Below are positions 33,274-43,202 of a stretch of DNA of 60,000 nt, piece after piece. How positions within the stretch are numbered: the first letter of the stretch is position 1; every line of letters begins with the position of its first letter. The DNA is from Glandiceps talaboti (lineage: Eukaryota; Hemichordata; Enteropneusta; Spengelidae). The stretch lies in NCBI RefSeq assembly GCF_964340395.1, contig NC_135557.1:22703725-22763724 (forward strand). The letters run 5' to 3'. Both the position numbers and the translations under genes were made by a program. The notes under the pieces were generated by a model. The model ran no database searches and had not been told where the DNA came from. It saw only the letters and a program-made list of their open reading frames with translations.

Positions 33274-33426
33274 GTCTTGCTGCTAGACGTTCGGGCTTTC
33301 TTTCGATGATATAACTATAAGCGAACGAAGGTCGCATGTGAGGGCTTGCCCGAACCATCCTCGATAGCGTTGTTCGGCTGTGTGTCGTATTTTATCGGAA
33401 GAACATCCGAGGGCTAGCTGATAGAC
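33274..33426 (+). mobile_element. MITE A copy 1, 13-bp TSD
   Basis: 153-bp element with imperfect terminal inverted repeats (GTCTTGCTGCTAG against GTCTATCAGCTAG) and no coding capacity. It is flanked by 13-bp direct repeats, TGGGTAGACACTA (33261-33273) and TAGGTAGACACTA (33427-33439), with one mismatch. A reverse-orientation copy lies at 50990-51152. Confidence 0.85.
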
Positions 33427-33439
33427 TAGGTAGACACTA

Positions 33440-33783
33440 GACTCTCTCACAGTCCTCGGAGCTTCGCTTTACTAAAATTGACGCTAAATGAATTATTTTG
33501 TATATACCGATACCATCTACATAACATACTCCATGACCGTACTCGAATAACCTCGTACTGTGCGCCCTCATCGACCATATAGAGATATCTATTCGTTGAC
33601 GTGCGACTGCGACGCTCCTTGTTTCCGCGACAACACGGAGCGCTAGCGTCGCAGTCACATGTCAACGAATGGCACAATACAAGGATATTCGAGTACGGTT
33701 ATACAACTGGTATCGGTACATACAAAATAATTCGTTTAGCTTTAATTTTAGTAAAGCGAAGCTCTGAGGACTGTGAGAGAGTC
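33440..33783. mobile_element. MITE B, long-armed foldback at the same target
   Basis: 344-bp palindromic element. Arms of about 160 bp, with mismatches, begin GACTCTCTCACAGTCCTC. The inner stem contains CGACTGCGACGCT and the loop about TTGTTTCCGCGACAACACG. It is flanked by TAGGTAGACACTA (33427-33439, shared with MITE A) and TAGGTAGACACTG (33784-33796). Confidence 0.85.
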
Positions 33784-34055
33784 TAGGTAGACACTGGAGT
33801 GGAAATCCATTTATCTGTGATTGTTCTATACATCCTTACTTTCAATACGGTCTCACAGGAAAAATATGCACTGGACGAATTAGCTATTGAATAATCAATG
33901 AAATTATGTAAAGGTCTTTACCCTTCAACATACGTATAACGTGGTAGTGGTGTCGACTGTAAGATACGCCGTGTCATTCCGCCCTCCTCTCTCACCGAGG
34001 TGAGAGGGGTTGACCGATGTGTGAGGGCGCCCCGTCAAGGCGTACCTTACAGACT

Positions 34056-34088
34056 AGTGGTGGTGGTGGTGGTGGTGGTGGTGGTGGC
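34056..34088. repeat. (GGT)n microsatellite
   Basis: Trinucleotide run preceded by a hairpin-like pair of CTCTCACC/GGTGAGAG words near 33990-34007. Confidence 0.85.
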
Positions 34089-34185
34089 GACGATGTCTCT
34101 TTCTGTATTTAAACAGACCGAGTTGGCTTGGAGAGGTGAAGAAGGGCATATGGTTTATCAAGCACGCCACACACTCAATAATACA

Positions 34186-34278
34186 AACAAACAAACGCAC
34201 GCACGCACACACACACACACGCACGCACGCACGCACACACACACACACACACACACATACATACATACATACATACAT

Positions 34279-34311
<33 letters not shown>

Positions 34312-34332
34312 TACATACATACGTACATACAT

Positions 34333-34363
<31 letters not shown>

Positions 34364-34411
34364 TACGTACATACATACATACATACATACATACATACAT
34401 ACATACATACA
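34186..34411. repeat. (AAAC/GCAC/CA/CATA)n compound microsatellite
   Basis: Alternating CA and CATA blocks with GCAC at the start. Frames through it are artefacts. Confidence 0.95.
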
Positions 34412-34582
34412 ACAAATCTCTTAAGAGACACCGCTTAAAACATAAACAATGAGGCGGAAGGGAGCGTTACTAATCATTATGTAAATACTCAGCAAAAGAG
34501 TATATTACTTTATATACTAACAAATCCTTGGGTCACCATGGCAACGACATTGTTGTATAGATGCACAGCCAATGATAGAACT

Positions 34583-34634
<52 letters not shown>
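34583..34634. repeat. (CAGA)n microsatellite
   Basis: About 13 tetranucleotide units. Confidence 0.95.
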
Positions 34635-34637
<3 letters not shown>

Positions 34638-34639
34638 GA

Positions 34640-35487
34640 AGACTAACAAAATAATTTCAATAATTCTAAGTTCAGTATCTGTCATTCTTTTCCAAATATT
34701 TACAAATACATTATTACAGCAATGTGGAATGAGAGCTGCTCACACACCATAAATATAACAATACATTCATATAAATAGTAGTTTCCAGTACTATTTTGCA
34801 ACACATACAAATTATAATGACAACATATTTTGATATGTATAACACGAATATAATCATGACACCTTTGTTTCAACCTGCTATGGTTCTAAGTTGTTCGGTT
34901 GATTTTCCACCTTTGGAGAAATAAAAAAAAAAATCTTGTATTTTCTTCGCCAGCTTGGTGATTATCACTAGCCATGATTAATTGAATTAAAATATGTGTA
35001 AAACACTTGAATCCATCACAGTAATATTCTAAATGTTCTAGCTATTTCCGCGTATGGTAGTTCTATAGACCGAGTCAGTGTTCAGCCGTTGGTGGCGTTC
35101 TTCCCATGATAAGAAAGCCTCAGCAATGATTTTACAGTCTGCTTTATTAAGTTTGCCAAAATGCAATAGTGTGCTCATACCAATGAATGTAAAAAAAACC
35201 AAGCAAACCTGACAGAAACGTTCAGCCTGGACCGTGTCTCTCTACTACTGAATGAGAGAGAACTGATTGATTATATTCTATCTCCTTAAATTACTAATTA
35301 ATAATACTCGGTGATTACGCTAATTCTATAAATGTCAGGAATGTCCTATCTACATATCAGTACTTTAACTTGAATTCTATAACTTCTATTAAAAGGCAAA
35401 AATAAAAGAGATGTTTGTTTCCGATAACATGAGTTCAGAAAATAAGGAAGGTAGATCGTAATTTTATTGATTTATTTACTTACTGAT

Positions 35488-35526
<39 letters not shown>

Positions 35527-36485
35527 GTGAAAAATTGCTTCAACCCGAAGACAATATACTCGTTGGTCAGAGATAGTTTTTAAAATGTAAATGAAGACAG
35601 TTATGTGTAAAACAAACGTACTTTACTCATAAATTCAACATACTGTCTTGAAAAGACCTGCTTTCTCTTCACAGGTATTTAAACAAAATTGACCAGAGAT
35701 ACTTTGTTTATAAAAAAAAGTATCATTTTACATCTATTTTTTTTAATCTACCCGAAAAAAGAAGTAAATTGTCACCATTTTTACCCTTTTGAATACAGAA
35801 TAAAGTTTAGGGCCAGCAGGTTAAACCAAACAATAGACAGTGGACTCTGTGTTTAAACCAGGGTCTGTCATGTTACCGGAAACATACCATTATATTTGGT
35901 GGAATGTTACTGAATTGATTCTCGCGTTCTGAGATTGATTGATATTGCAAAATATATACGTCAAATAAATATTGACCAGCTAGTTTCAGAAGATACAGCG
36001 AAGGGTTACAATTTGTTTTAAATCGCAGCATTATTACAACGTGACAGTCCTCTGAACACGTGACAATTGATTACAAAAACACGATAAATCTTGTCTAGCA
36101 AGTATTAGAACCCTCTTAACTGGGAAATTCAATTTTCAATTTAAAAGCATTTTTTTGGTATCTAACATTTCATTTTATGATAATTTTGAGAAGTTTTACT
36201 TTGCACGATGTATGTGTATTTTATATGAATATCGATTTTGACCGAAAAATGTTCGGTTACACAGTTTGTTATTCTAAGTACACGGGAGAATACATTGACA
36301 ATCAATGAATCAAAAATCGATTGAGAACAAAATTACTCTCTCCTAAAATAATCAGACGTATCTTCACCTGAACGTTCAAGAAAATCAACAAAAAATGCCA
36401 GCACCAATAACGCTTCTTTGGTTAAATTTTAAACAATATAGTTGGCAGAGATAATTTAAATAAGAAATCATATGTAAATGTTCTC
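34640..36485. other. 3-prime flank of the GT31 gene, no gene seen
   Basis: No coding signal. A TTTA tetranucleotide run lies at about 35487-35527. On the minus strand an ATTAAA (35747-35742) is a possible polyadenylation signal about 740 nt past the GT31 stop, but this is weak. Confidence 0.4.
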
Positions 36486-39400
36486 TCAACAAAATATTGT
36501 GTTATATCTACTTTCCCGCCAAAAACGGTACATTTGTCGTGACGTCAGAAATCTTGTAACAATTGAGTCTCTGTATTCACAGCGCCCTCTCCCTTTAGCG
36601 TCGAGATCAAAACCTGGTACATCAGTTGGAGTGATGCCAATCTTCTCCAAGAGGACACCAACATGGACATCTTCCCATACGATTGGTGATGTTGAATTAA
36701 TAACCAAACTCAGTTCTTTGACTACATCAATAGACATAATATATGTCGGTCCTTCCACGTAGGTAGGAAACACAGCCCGTGGCCATGCACTTTCTGGCGT
36801 GTAATAATCATTTTTGGGGTCTCTGACTGGCCCTGTTCCACGAAGAACACGACCTGCAATAAGTTTAGTCCTTGTGGCCGAGTCCTGGAGATATCGTATG
36901 ATATTATGATATTGTAGGAACGTTCCGTCATCAGTTTTCATGATGTATGTAGCATGGAGGCAAAATTGTCCCGCCCACTGAATCATAGAAAGTGTTTTCA
37001 GCGTTGTGTTGTAGGTGCCATCTTGGAAATCCGCCTGTACGATATCGTGGAAAGTGTTAGCTTCATTTTGAATCAATGAGGTTGTCGTACTATTTTTAGT
37101 TGAACCGAGAAAAAACAATGGCACAATCTTGAAACTTTGATCCTGGTAGGTACGCCCCCAGGTTTTCCGTATCGCAGTTCTCTCGTTTATATTTTCTGGG
37201 CCACTTCCAATCAAAAGAACCAATAAATCTGAGTTTGGTGACCGGATTTCGTCGCAGAAACCACGGCGATCAATTGGAAAGCGGAAGAAAATTGATGCAT
37301 TGTTGTTAACGTTAGGAGTGAAGAAGGTAGAATTTCTGATCGGTTGGTCGTTTTTATCGCACAGTAGATCGTGTTCAGCATATAACCGATACCAAAACTT
37401 ATAAAGATCATGTGACTGTACTTTGTGTGTAGCAATAAGCTTCCTGATTTCACATAAACTTCGAAATGACCCTGCAATATCGAATCGGATATCCCGTATT
37501 GGATACACGCCTATTTTCTGCAACAAAATGCCAACAAATACATCCTCGTTCACGAACCGTTTGGAATCAAATGATGCTCTGTAAAGTGTGTCTGCAACAT
37601 CGGTGGACATGACGTAACAGGGTCCTGCGTTGTAGGGCGGGAAAGGTCGCTCTGGCCAAAGATCCAAAGGTGTGTAATTTTTATGTTTTGGATTTCTGAC
37701 TGGTGTTTGGAAGTAATATGTGCGACCCCATGAGTACTCCCTGTCTGGGGCATCGCGGAGTGATGTGATGACGTTTTCAATATTGACGAATACGTCATCA
37801 TCAACTTTCATGACGTAAGCAGCTTTGTTGCAGTATTTACTGACCCATTTTAGCATCATGACAGTTTTTAAAGTAAGGTTACCATAAGTGTCATGGAAAT
37901 TACACTGCACAATATCGCCATAGAAATCATGTTCTAATATAAGTTTTCTTTGTACATCGTCGTCGTGTGTTTTTCCAACCATGAAAACATTCAGTAGTCG
38001 GAACTCTCCCCACTCTCGCTGCAGTGTCCAAGTTTCTCGTATGGCGCGTCGACGACCAAAGTTAGCCGCTGACGTCATAACAACGATAACGAGGTTGATG
38101 TGACTGGTGGTGTTTTGACAGACGTCGCCATTTATAATTGTAAAGTCATAGTCGTTTGGGTTTACCAAATTATTCTCAAAGCAAGTTTCATTAAGACTTG
38201 CCTGTAGCTTCATATAACATTTTGTGATAGCTCGTGGACTGTTAACGTTCCAAGTGAATGAATTCCTCATGTAGCATACATCCGGGATATCTGTGACCGG
38301 ATAGATGAGGAAATCGGAATGACTATGTGACGAGATAGACAGTTCTTTCAACAATAGACCGAAGTACACATCCTCCCATGGAAACAACGCAACATAAAGT
38401 GACGTCACATAAGTTTTGTACGCAACATCTGATGAGATCACATAACCACGACCTTCTGGATATGGCGGATATCTGTCATCCGGGTATATTTCTATCGGTG
38501 TGTAGAAGGTGCTGTTAGGATTACGAATCGGTTTTGACTCTTGAAGGATGTGCCCAAAAACAAGGTCAGTTTCTTTAAAGAAAGATGTCCTCAAAAAGTT
38601 GATAATATTTGTTGTCTGCATGTACATAGTAACTTTAGTTTTCACCAAGTATTTGGCATTTTGGCAATACTCTGAAGCCCACTTCAAAGCCATTACAGTT
38701 TTGAGAGTCTGGTTGTGAAAATTGTCCATATCAATAATATCTTCTTGGACGATATCACTATATTTGATATTTTCAGTGTGGATAAGTTCTTGTGTGTAAT
38801 GAGTTTCTGATGCTGGGGGCATGCCGAGTAAGAAAATATAGTCCACAATCACACCTGCGATTCTATGGTCACTGGCCCATGCTGAGCGAATAGCGTGACG
38901 GAAACTTTCTTCATTGGGCGATGTGATAACCAATACGAATAAGGCAAGGTCAGCACCGTGCCTCGCACACCGTTCCGGGTGATTAATTATAAATTGATAG
39001 TTGTGTTTATTTACTATTGTACGGTTTGTGAATTTTCCATTCAATGTGATGTCTATCTCTCTCGCCGGTGGGTTTATTGGCAGGAAAAAATTATCTGCAA
39101 TTGGTTCTCTGTCGTTCTGATCGCAATTCATAAATGTTCCATCCAATATGTTTCTACTGATGTATAACATCGTCTGCCCAGTGAAACCTTTTGCCGCCAA
39201 AACTGAATGTAGTCCGCACACACCCTTTGTGTCTCCCGTAGCGCTAACTCCTTTGGGGTCAAACGCTTTGTTGTGTACAGGTTTTATGCCTAGTTTATGA
39301 AGAGTTATGCCGATGTGCACATCGCCAAGGGGGACTAATTTACTTGATAGTGACTTTTTCACAAATCTACTGACAACGTCCGTTGACATGATCAAGAAAT

Positions 39401-42400
39401 CATTTGTACAGTACGGCGGGTATGTCTCCTCAGACCAATCATTTCTAGAGACGTACCACCTACTATTTTGATCACGTACAGGATGCATCCCAGGTAGCAC
39501 AAAACCAGTTGTATAATTGTACGATGGCGACTCTATCAAATGGTCGACTACTTTTTCAACATTCACGAAGACATCGTCTGCAACTTTCATAATATACTGC
39601 ACGGATTGGCAGTGTTTTGTTACCCATTCGAAGGCTTGGACAGTTTGTAATGTGATATTATCTTCGCCGTGAATTCTAGAAAGTAAAAGATCACGATAAA
39701 GTTCATCTTCGTGAAGTAGAGTTTCATGATAGCTAGATTTGACAGAGTCACGTGATACAAATTGAACCATTACTCGTCTGCCGAGAACAAGTTCTTGATT
39801 TGCCCATGTAAACCGAGAGTAACGTCGATTGTCATAATTGCCAGGTGACGTAAACACTAAAATGACAAGAAATACCGGACCACCGTTCATTTCATAATAT
39901 TTACAATGTGGATGACTTGTCCAGAAATTTTCGTTTGCAATGATATCGTCTTTTCCATTAATTGCGTAGCTTCGGGGAATCTCAAATTTAGGCATAATCT
40001 TTTCCAAATACGGCCCCTTGCAATCGTCTTTGTGGATATCACTTTGAATCAAGTCCCAATACTTCCTATGCATTTCTGCTGTAAAATGATGAGATACGAT
40101 GGCTGCTTGCAATGTACAGGCTGTTCGATATATACCATATAGGTCGTAGTGAGTGTGCGGATATGGCGCGATGCCAAGTTTCTCCACCAACGTTCCAACA
40201 TAGACATCCTCCCATTTGAAAATTCGGACTTCTTCTGACAATTTATTGGCGCCAATTGCTACATCGAGAGACATGACGTAAGATGGTCCAGATATATATG
40301 GAGGGTATTTGTTACCTGGCCAAATCTCCTTGGGTGTATACCATTTGTATGTCTGGGTATGTGATGGCCCCGTTCCAATTCTGACTTCCCCTAGATATAA
40401 TTGCTCTCTCGGTGATGAAATTAAGAATTCAACTAAATTGTTATAGTTCAAGAAAACGTCGTCGTCAACCTTAACGAAGTAGTTTGCTTGATTACAACGA
40501 TATGTAACCCATTGTAACATAGCCAGTGTTTTCAACACCAAATGTTCATAAGATTCTAAGAAGTTGTATTGAATAATGTCTCCGAAGTTTTTGTTTTCTG
40601 TTTCGATTTTTCTCTGGATGACCTCGTCGCTTGACATGCCAACAAAGTACAATGTTTCTATTCTAGCATTGGGAATTTCCTTGCCGTACATACCCCAAGT
40701 TTCACGAATCGCTTTACGCACGTTGAAATTTGATGGATTCGTCATGACGCAGACGACTATAGATAATTCAGTCCCCGGATGTTCAGGATAATTACATATT
40801 TCAGGGTGATCAATCATCAGCGATGGAATAGTTCCGTCTGGTTTCATCTTCAGTCCAAAAGCTCGGCCTTGATCAATTACAATTTTTTCAACATTCTCTA
40901 AGTCTGACGGAATGACGTCATCACATACAACAAATTCACCCCACTCTTCAAGTTCCCGCCAAAACTTGTACATGTTGTCCTCGTGAACCCAATGTGACGT
41001 CACAGCTTCCTTCAACTCACACAGAGTTCGTTTCTTTCCAAAGCTATCGAAACCAGCATGGTGAGTTGGATGGACACCGATATGCTGCAGAATGATGCCA
41101 AAATTTACGTCCTCGAAACGGAAAAGTTTAACGGTGTGTGCCGCGAGGAAGGCATCTTTGATGACGTCATAACTCATGACGTAACCAGGACCGTTGGGAT
41201 AAGGTGGATAGGTATCATACGGCCATTCCTCACGAGTGACGTACCACTTTTTGTATTTCGGATCACGCAAAGGTTTGGTGTTCTCGTGTACGTAAGCCAG
41301 AACGAAACGAGACTTTGGAGATGCAATGAGAATACTTATCAAATTATGCAAATTAATAAATACGTCATCGTCGACTTTCATGACGTATTTAGCGTTGGGG
41401 CAGTACATTGAGGCCCATTTTAGCAACATGACTGATTTCAATGTCAAATTTTGATAGTTGTCTTGTATATCCACTATGACCATATCACCGTGTTTGTTAT
41501 TTTCCTCTTGCATTTCTCTATCCATAGATTCTGATGACGTCATTCCTATAAGAAATACTTGCACAATAGGCTTGCCTAGAAATTCACTTCGTTTACCTCT
41601 AGTATTTCGAATAACCTCTCTTTCTTTCCTTTTTGTGGCACTAGATGGAGTAATTAAAAGCAGAAATACTTCTTGACCAAATTTCTCAGGATTATCATCA
41701 AGCGTGCATATAGAAGGGTGTGCGATCGTAAATGAGTGGTTCAAATTATTCACAATAGCGCTTGAATTTATTGATCCTCCATACACAGCTGATAGATGAG
41801 ACCAGTCTGAACCGGAGCGTTTACAAAGTGCGCCATCTAGAGTTCCAAGACCTTTCCAATAGCGTTCTAACATATCTTCATCTTCTCTGAAATTCCCAGA
41901 CAGGATTATATTTCGTAAGTCACACATTTTGCGCTGACTACCATGGATATCAAAACTTCTTGTGTCAGTAATGATTATTTTTTGTCGGTCTAATAACATA
42001 CCGACATATACATCCTCATAACGGAAAGTACTAACTTTAAGTGTTTCTGTTCTCACTCTAACAACAACGTCAGTTGATAAAATGTAACTAGGTCCTTCCA
42101 TGTAGGAAGGATACGTTGCGCTCATCCACTCGTCACGTGACACGTACCATTTACTTTTAGGGTCCCTGATTGGCGCAGTACCTAGTAAAGCACGGCCTGC
42201 TGAAAAGTTCCTTTTGGGTGCGTGCGACAGAAAATCCAATAAATTCTTTGGAATAACGATGGAGCGAGCGTCTGTTTTCAGTAAATATCCCGAGTTGATG
42301 CAATGGCGATTGACCCAATGAAAGATGGACATAGTCTTAAGTGTTTCATTATCTTTTGAATCGAGAAATTCACCTTGTATGATGTCATTGAATTCTTTAC

Positions 42401-42965
42401 TTTCTGCAATAACACGTGACTGTGTTTTCACGTCACGTGACGTGCCAAGCATGAACAACACAACTGTGCTTGGCTCTGCATAAGTCAAATTTCTCACCCA
42501 AGCATCCCGAACTGATTTTCGTAGGGCGCCCTCATTCGGTAACGAGATGACGATGACGAGCAGCTTCACTGTCTCTTCTGCCATGCATTTCATTTCTTGA
42601 TTCAGGATAAAATATTTGCTATTCTGATTAATATAATGAGAGTAATTTTTGACATTAAAATGAAAATTATTTGGATCCTTAACTCCGTTAAGTAAAACAC
42701 GATTCTGTGAGTCCTCAATCGGTAACTGTTTAACTTTTTCTTCATTTCCTATGATACTTCTGGCAGTGGGAATATGTCGTTGTTGAGTCGTGTGTTCGCG
42801 TACATCAGGCCATGGGAACCGCTTCTCACGATTCCATCCCGCAATATTTGGCGAGGAATTAGTCCAAAATAAAAGTACAAGAGAGTTGATCACAGATAGC
42901 CCCAGTACTAACAGTACAAAACTGGGACCATAGTGTCTGACAAGGCGAAACAAACACCTAGCCAT
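36486..42965 (-). CDS. giant seven-domain GT31 glycosyltransferase, single coding exon
   Basis: An uninterrupted frame encodes 2159 residues. I chose the ATG at 42965 because it is the first in-frame ATG and has a strong Kozak context (GCCATGG); a non-ATG start at 42995 would only add ten residues. Residues about 11-34 form one hydrophobic anchor after a short basic N-terminus, as in type II Golgi glycosyltransferases. Seven GT31 (Galactosyl_T, beta-1,3-Gal/GlcNAc-transferase-type) domains follow at about 134-380, 433-682, 733-982, 1030-1280, 1341-1592, 1623-1870 and 1914-2159. Each keeps most family landmarks: RxxIRxTW, a DIIQxxFxDxYxNLTLKT segment, YVMKVDDDVF, YPPYxxGPxYVMS and EDVYVG. Typical family members have one such domain in 300-450 residues. 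The DDD motif is intact only in domains 2 (532-534), 3 (834-836) and 6 (1722-1724). Likely role: beta-1,3-linked sugar transfer in the Golgi lumen. Donor and acceptor cannot be read from sequence. Confidence 0.93.
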   Translation of the reverse strand: MARCLFRLVRHYGPSFVLLVLGLSVINSLVLLFWTNSSPNIAGWNREKRFPWPDVREHTTQQRHIPTARSIIGNEEKVKQLPIEDSQNRVLLNGVKDPNNFHFNVKNYSHYINQNSKYFILNQEMKCMAEETVKLLVIVISLPNEGALRKSVRDAWVRNLTYAEPSTVVLFMLGTSRDVKTQSRVIAESKEFNDIIQGEFLDSKDNETLKTMSIFHWVNRHCINSGYLLKTDARSIVIPKNLLDFLSHAPKRNFSAGRALLGTAPIRDPKSKWYVSRDEWMSATYPSYMEGPSYILSTDVVVRVRTETLKVSTFRYEDVYVGMLLDRQKIIITDTRSFDIHGSQRKMCDLRNIILSGNFREDEDMLERYWKGLGTLDGALCKRSGSDWSHLSAVYGGSINSSAIVNNLNHSFTIAHPSICTLDDNPEKFGQEVFLLLITPSSATKRKEREVIRNTRGKRSEFLGKPIVQVFLIGMTSSESMDREMQEENNKHGDMVIVDIQDNYQNLTLKSVMLLKWASMYCPNAKYVMKVDDDVFINLHNLISILIASPKSRFVLAYVHENTKPLRDPKYKKWYVTREEWPYDTYPPYPNGPGYVMSYDVIKDAFLAAHTVKLFRFEDVNFGIILQHIGVHPTHHAGFDSFGKKRTLCELKEAVTSHWVHEDNMYKFWRELEEWGEFVVCDDVIPSDLENVEKIVIDQGRAFGLKMKPDGTIPSLMIDHPEICNYPEHPGTELSIVVCVMTNPSNFNVRKAIRETWGMYGKEIPNARIETLYFVGMSSDEVIQRKIETENKNFGDIIQYNFLESYEHLVLKTLAMLQWVTYRCNQANYFVKVDDDVFLNYNNLVEFLISSPREQLYLGEVRIGTGPSHTQTYKWYTPKEIWPGNKYPPYISGPSYVMSLDVAIGANKLSEEVRIFKWEDVYVGTLVEKLGIAPYPHTHYDLYGIYRTACTLQAAIVSHHFTAEMHRKYWDLIQSDIHKDDCKGPYLEKIMPKFEIPRSYAINGKDDIIANENFWTSHPHCKYYEMNGGPVFLVILVFTSPGNYDNRRYSRFTWANQELVLGRRVMVQFVSRDSVKSSYHETLLHEDELYRDLLLSRIHGEDNITLQTVQAFEWVTKHCQSVQYIMKVADDVFVNVEKVVDHLIESPSYNYTTGFVLPGMHPVRDQNSRWYVSRNDWSEETYPPYCTNDFLIMSTDVVSRFVKKSLSSKLVPLGDVHIGITLHKLGIKPVHNKAFDPKGVSATGDTKGVCGLHSVLAAKGFTGQTMLYISRNILDGTFMNCDQNDREPIADNFFLPINPPAREIDITLNGKFTNRTIVNKHNYQFIINHPERCARHGADLALFVLVITSPNEESFRHAIRSAWASDHRIAGVIVDYIFLLGMPPASETHYTQELIHTENIKYSDIVQEDIIDMDNFHNQTLKTVMALKWASEYCQNAKYLVKTKVTMYMQTTNIINFLRTSFFKETDLVFGHILQESKPIRNPNSTFYTPIEIYPDDRYPPYPEGRGYVISSDVAYKTYVTSLYVALFPWEDVYFGLLLKELSISSHSHSDFLIYPVTDIPDVCYMRNSFTWNVNSPRAITKCYMKLQASLNETCFENNLVNPNDYDFTIINGDVCQNTTSHINLVIVVMTSAANFGRRRAIRETWTLQREWGEFRLLNVFMVGKTHDDDVQRKLILEHDFYGDIVQCNFHDTYGNLTLKTVMMLKWVSKYCNKAAYVMKVDDDVFVNIENVITSLRDAPDREYSWGRTYYFQTPVRNPKHKNYTPLDLWPERPFPPYNAGPCYVMSTDVADTLYRASFDSKRFVNEDVFVGILLQKIGVYPIRDIRFDIAGSFRSLCEIRKLIATHKVQSHDLYKFWYRLYAEHDLLCDKNDQPIRNSTFFTPNVNNNASIFFRFPIDRRGFCDEIRSPNSDLLVLLIGSGPENINERTAIRKTWGRTYQDQSFKIVPLFFLGSTKNSTTTSLIQNEANTFHDIVQADFQDGTYNTTLKTLSMIQWAGQFCLHATYIMKTDDGTFLQYHNIIRYLQDSATRTKLIAGRVLRGTGPVRDPKNDYYTPESAWPRAVFPTYVEGPTYIMSIDVVKELSLVINSTSPIVWEDVHVGVLLEKIGITPTDVPGFDLDAKGRGRCEYRDSIVTRFLTSRQMYRFWRESRYNTIFC
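36489..37226 (-). other. GT31 domain 7 (DDG at metal site)
   Basis: RTAIRKTWG, NTTLKTLSMIQW, IMKTDDGTFLQ (D2012-G2014), FPTYVEGPTYIMS and EDVHVG. The third Asp of DDD is Gly, so activity is doubtful. The protein ends 12 residues after RQMYRFW, with a C-terminal Cys. Confidence 0.87.
37356..38099 (-). other. GT31 domain 6 (DDD intact)
   Basis: RRAIRETWT, NLTLKTVMMLKW, VMKVDDDVFVN (D1722-D1724), FPPYNAGPCYVMS and EDVFVG form a complete motif set. Confidence 0.9.
38190..38945 (-). other. GT31 domain 5 (metal site lost)
   Basis: The DDD position reads LVKTKVTMYMQ with no acidic residue (K1444-T1446), although RHAIRSAW, NQTLKTVMALKW, YPPYPEGRGYVIS and EDVYFG remain. Strong pseudoenzyme candidate. 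Confidence 0.87.
39126..39878 (-). other. GT31 domain 4 (ADD at metal site)
   Basis: IMKVADDVFVN replaces the first Asp by Ala (A1129-D1131). The acidic pair before the VxxG motif is Gly-Asp (GDVHIG, G1214), and YPPYCTNDFLIMS replaces the GPxYVMS motif. Predicted inactive or altered. Confidence 0.85.
40020..40769 (-). other. GT31 domain 3 (DDD intact)
   Basis: RKAIRETWG, FVKVDDDVFLN (D834-D836), YPPYISGPSYVMS and EDVYVG give a complete motif set. It is one of the two most canonical domains. Confidence 0.9.
40920..41669 (-). other. GT31 domain 2 (DDD intact)
   Basis: VMKVDDDVFIN (D532-D534), NLTLKSVMLLKW, YPPYPNGPGYVMS and EDVNFG are all present. The usual Trp of the IRxTW motif is replaced (VIRNTRG). 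Confidence 0.88.
41826..42566 (-). other. GT31 domain 1 (DxD degenerate)
   Basis: Has DAWV, NETLKTMSIFHWV, YPSYMEGPSYILS and EDVYVG. The metal site reads LLKTDARSI (D232, A233, R234) instead of KVDDDVF, so this domain is predicted not to bind Mn in the usual way. Confidence 0.85.
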
Positions 42966-43087
42966 GGCAACTGTAGGCGTAGAGAACGAGTGCAATCTCA
43001 GTTGTCAGTGTATACACGGAATGACAATATTGGGATAGTCCTTGATTTGATTGTTATTTCCAGTTTCTTGGCAGTCGATGAAGATCC
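42966..43087 (-). promoter_or_regulatory. 5-prime UTR exon segment of GT31 gene with upstream acceptor
   Basis: On the minus strand the sequence upstream of the ATG runs to a strong polypyrimidine-AG (TTTTTTATCTTCTAG, ending at 43088). This suggests a 5-prime UTR intron and a transcription start further upstream. The placement is inferred from the acceptor alone. Confidence 0.5.
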
Positions 43088-43165
43088 CTAGAAGATAAAA
43101 AAAAAGTATTTTAGCAATTTAGAAATATTATAATCGATGTCGTCATTAACTAAGTGGCTGGGCTG

Positions 43166-43166
<1 letters not shown>

Positions 43167-43202
<36 letters not shown>
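43167..43202. repeat. (GATT)n microsatellite
   Basis: About eight units, just upstream of the presumed 5-prime UTR acceptor, probably within the 5-prime UTR intron. Confidence 0.9.

Noticed and set aside
36478-41676. Plus-strand frames within the GT31 gene (for example 41058-41411)
   Set aside because: Antisense shadows of the seven-domain coding frame.
42966-42995. Upstream non-ATG start for the GT31 protein
   Set aside because: The codon is TTG; the ATG at 42965 has a near-perfect Kozak context.
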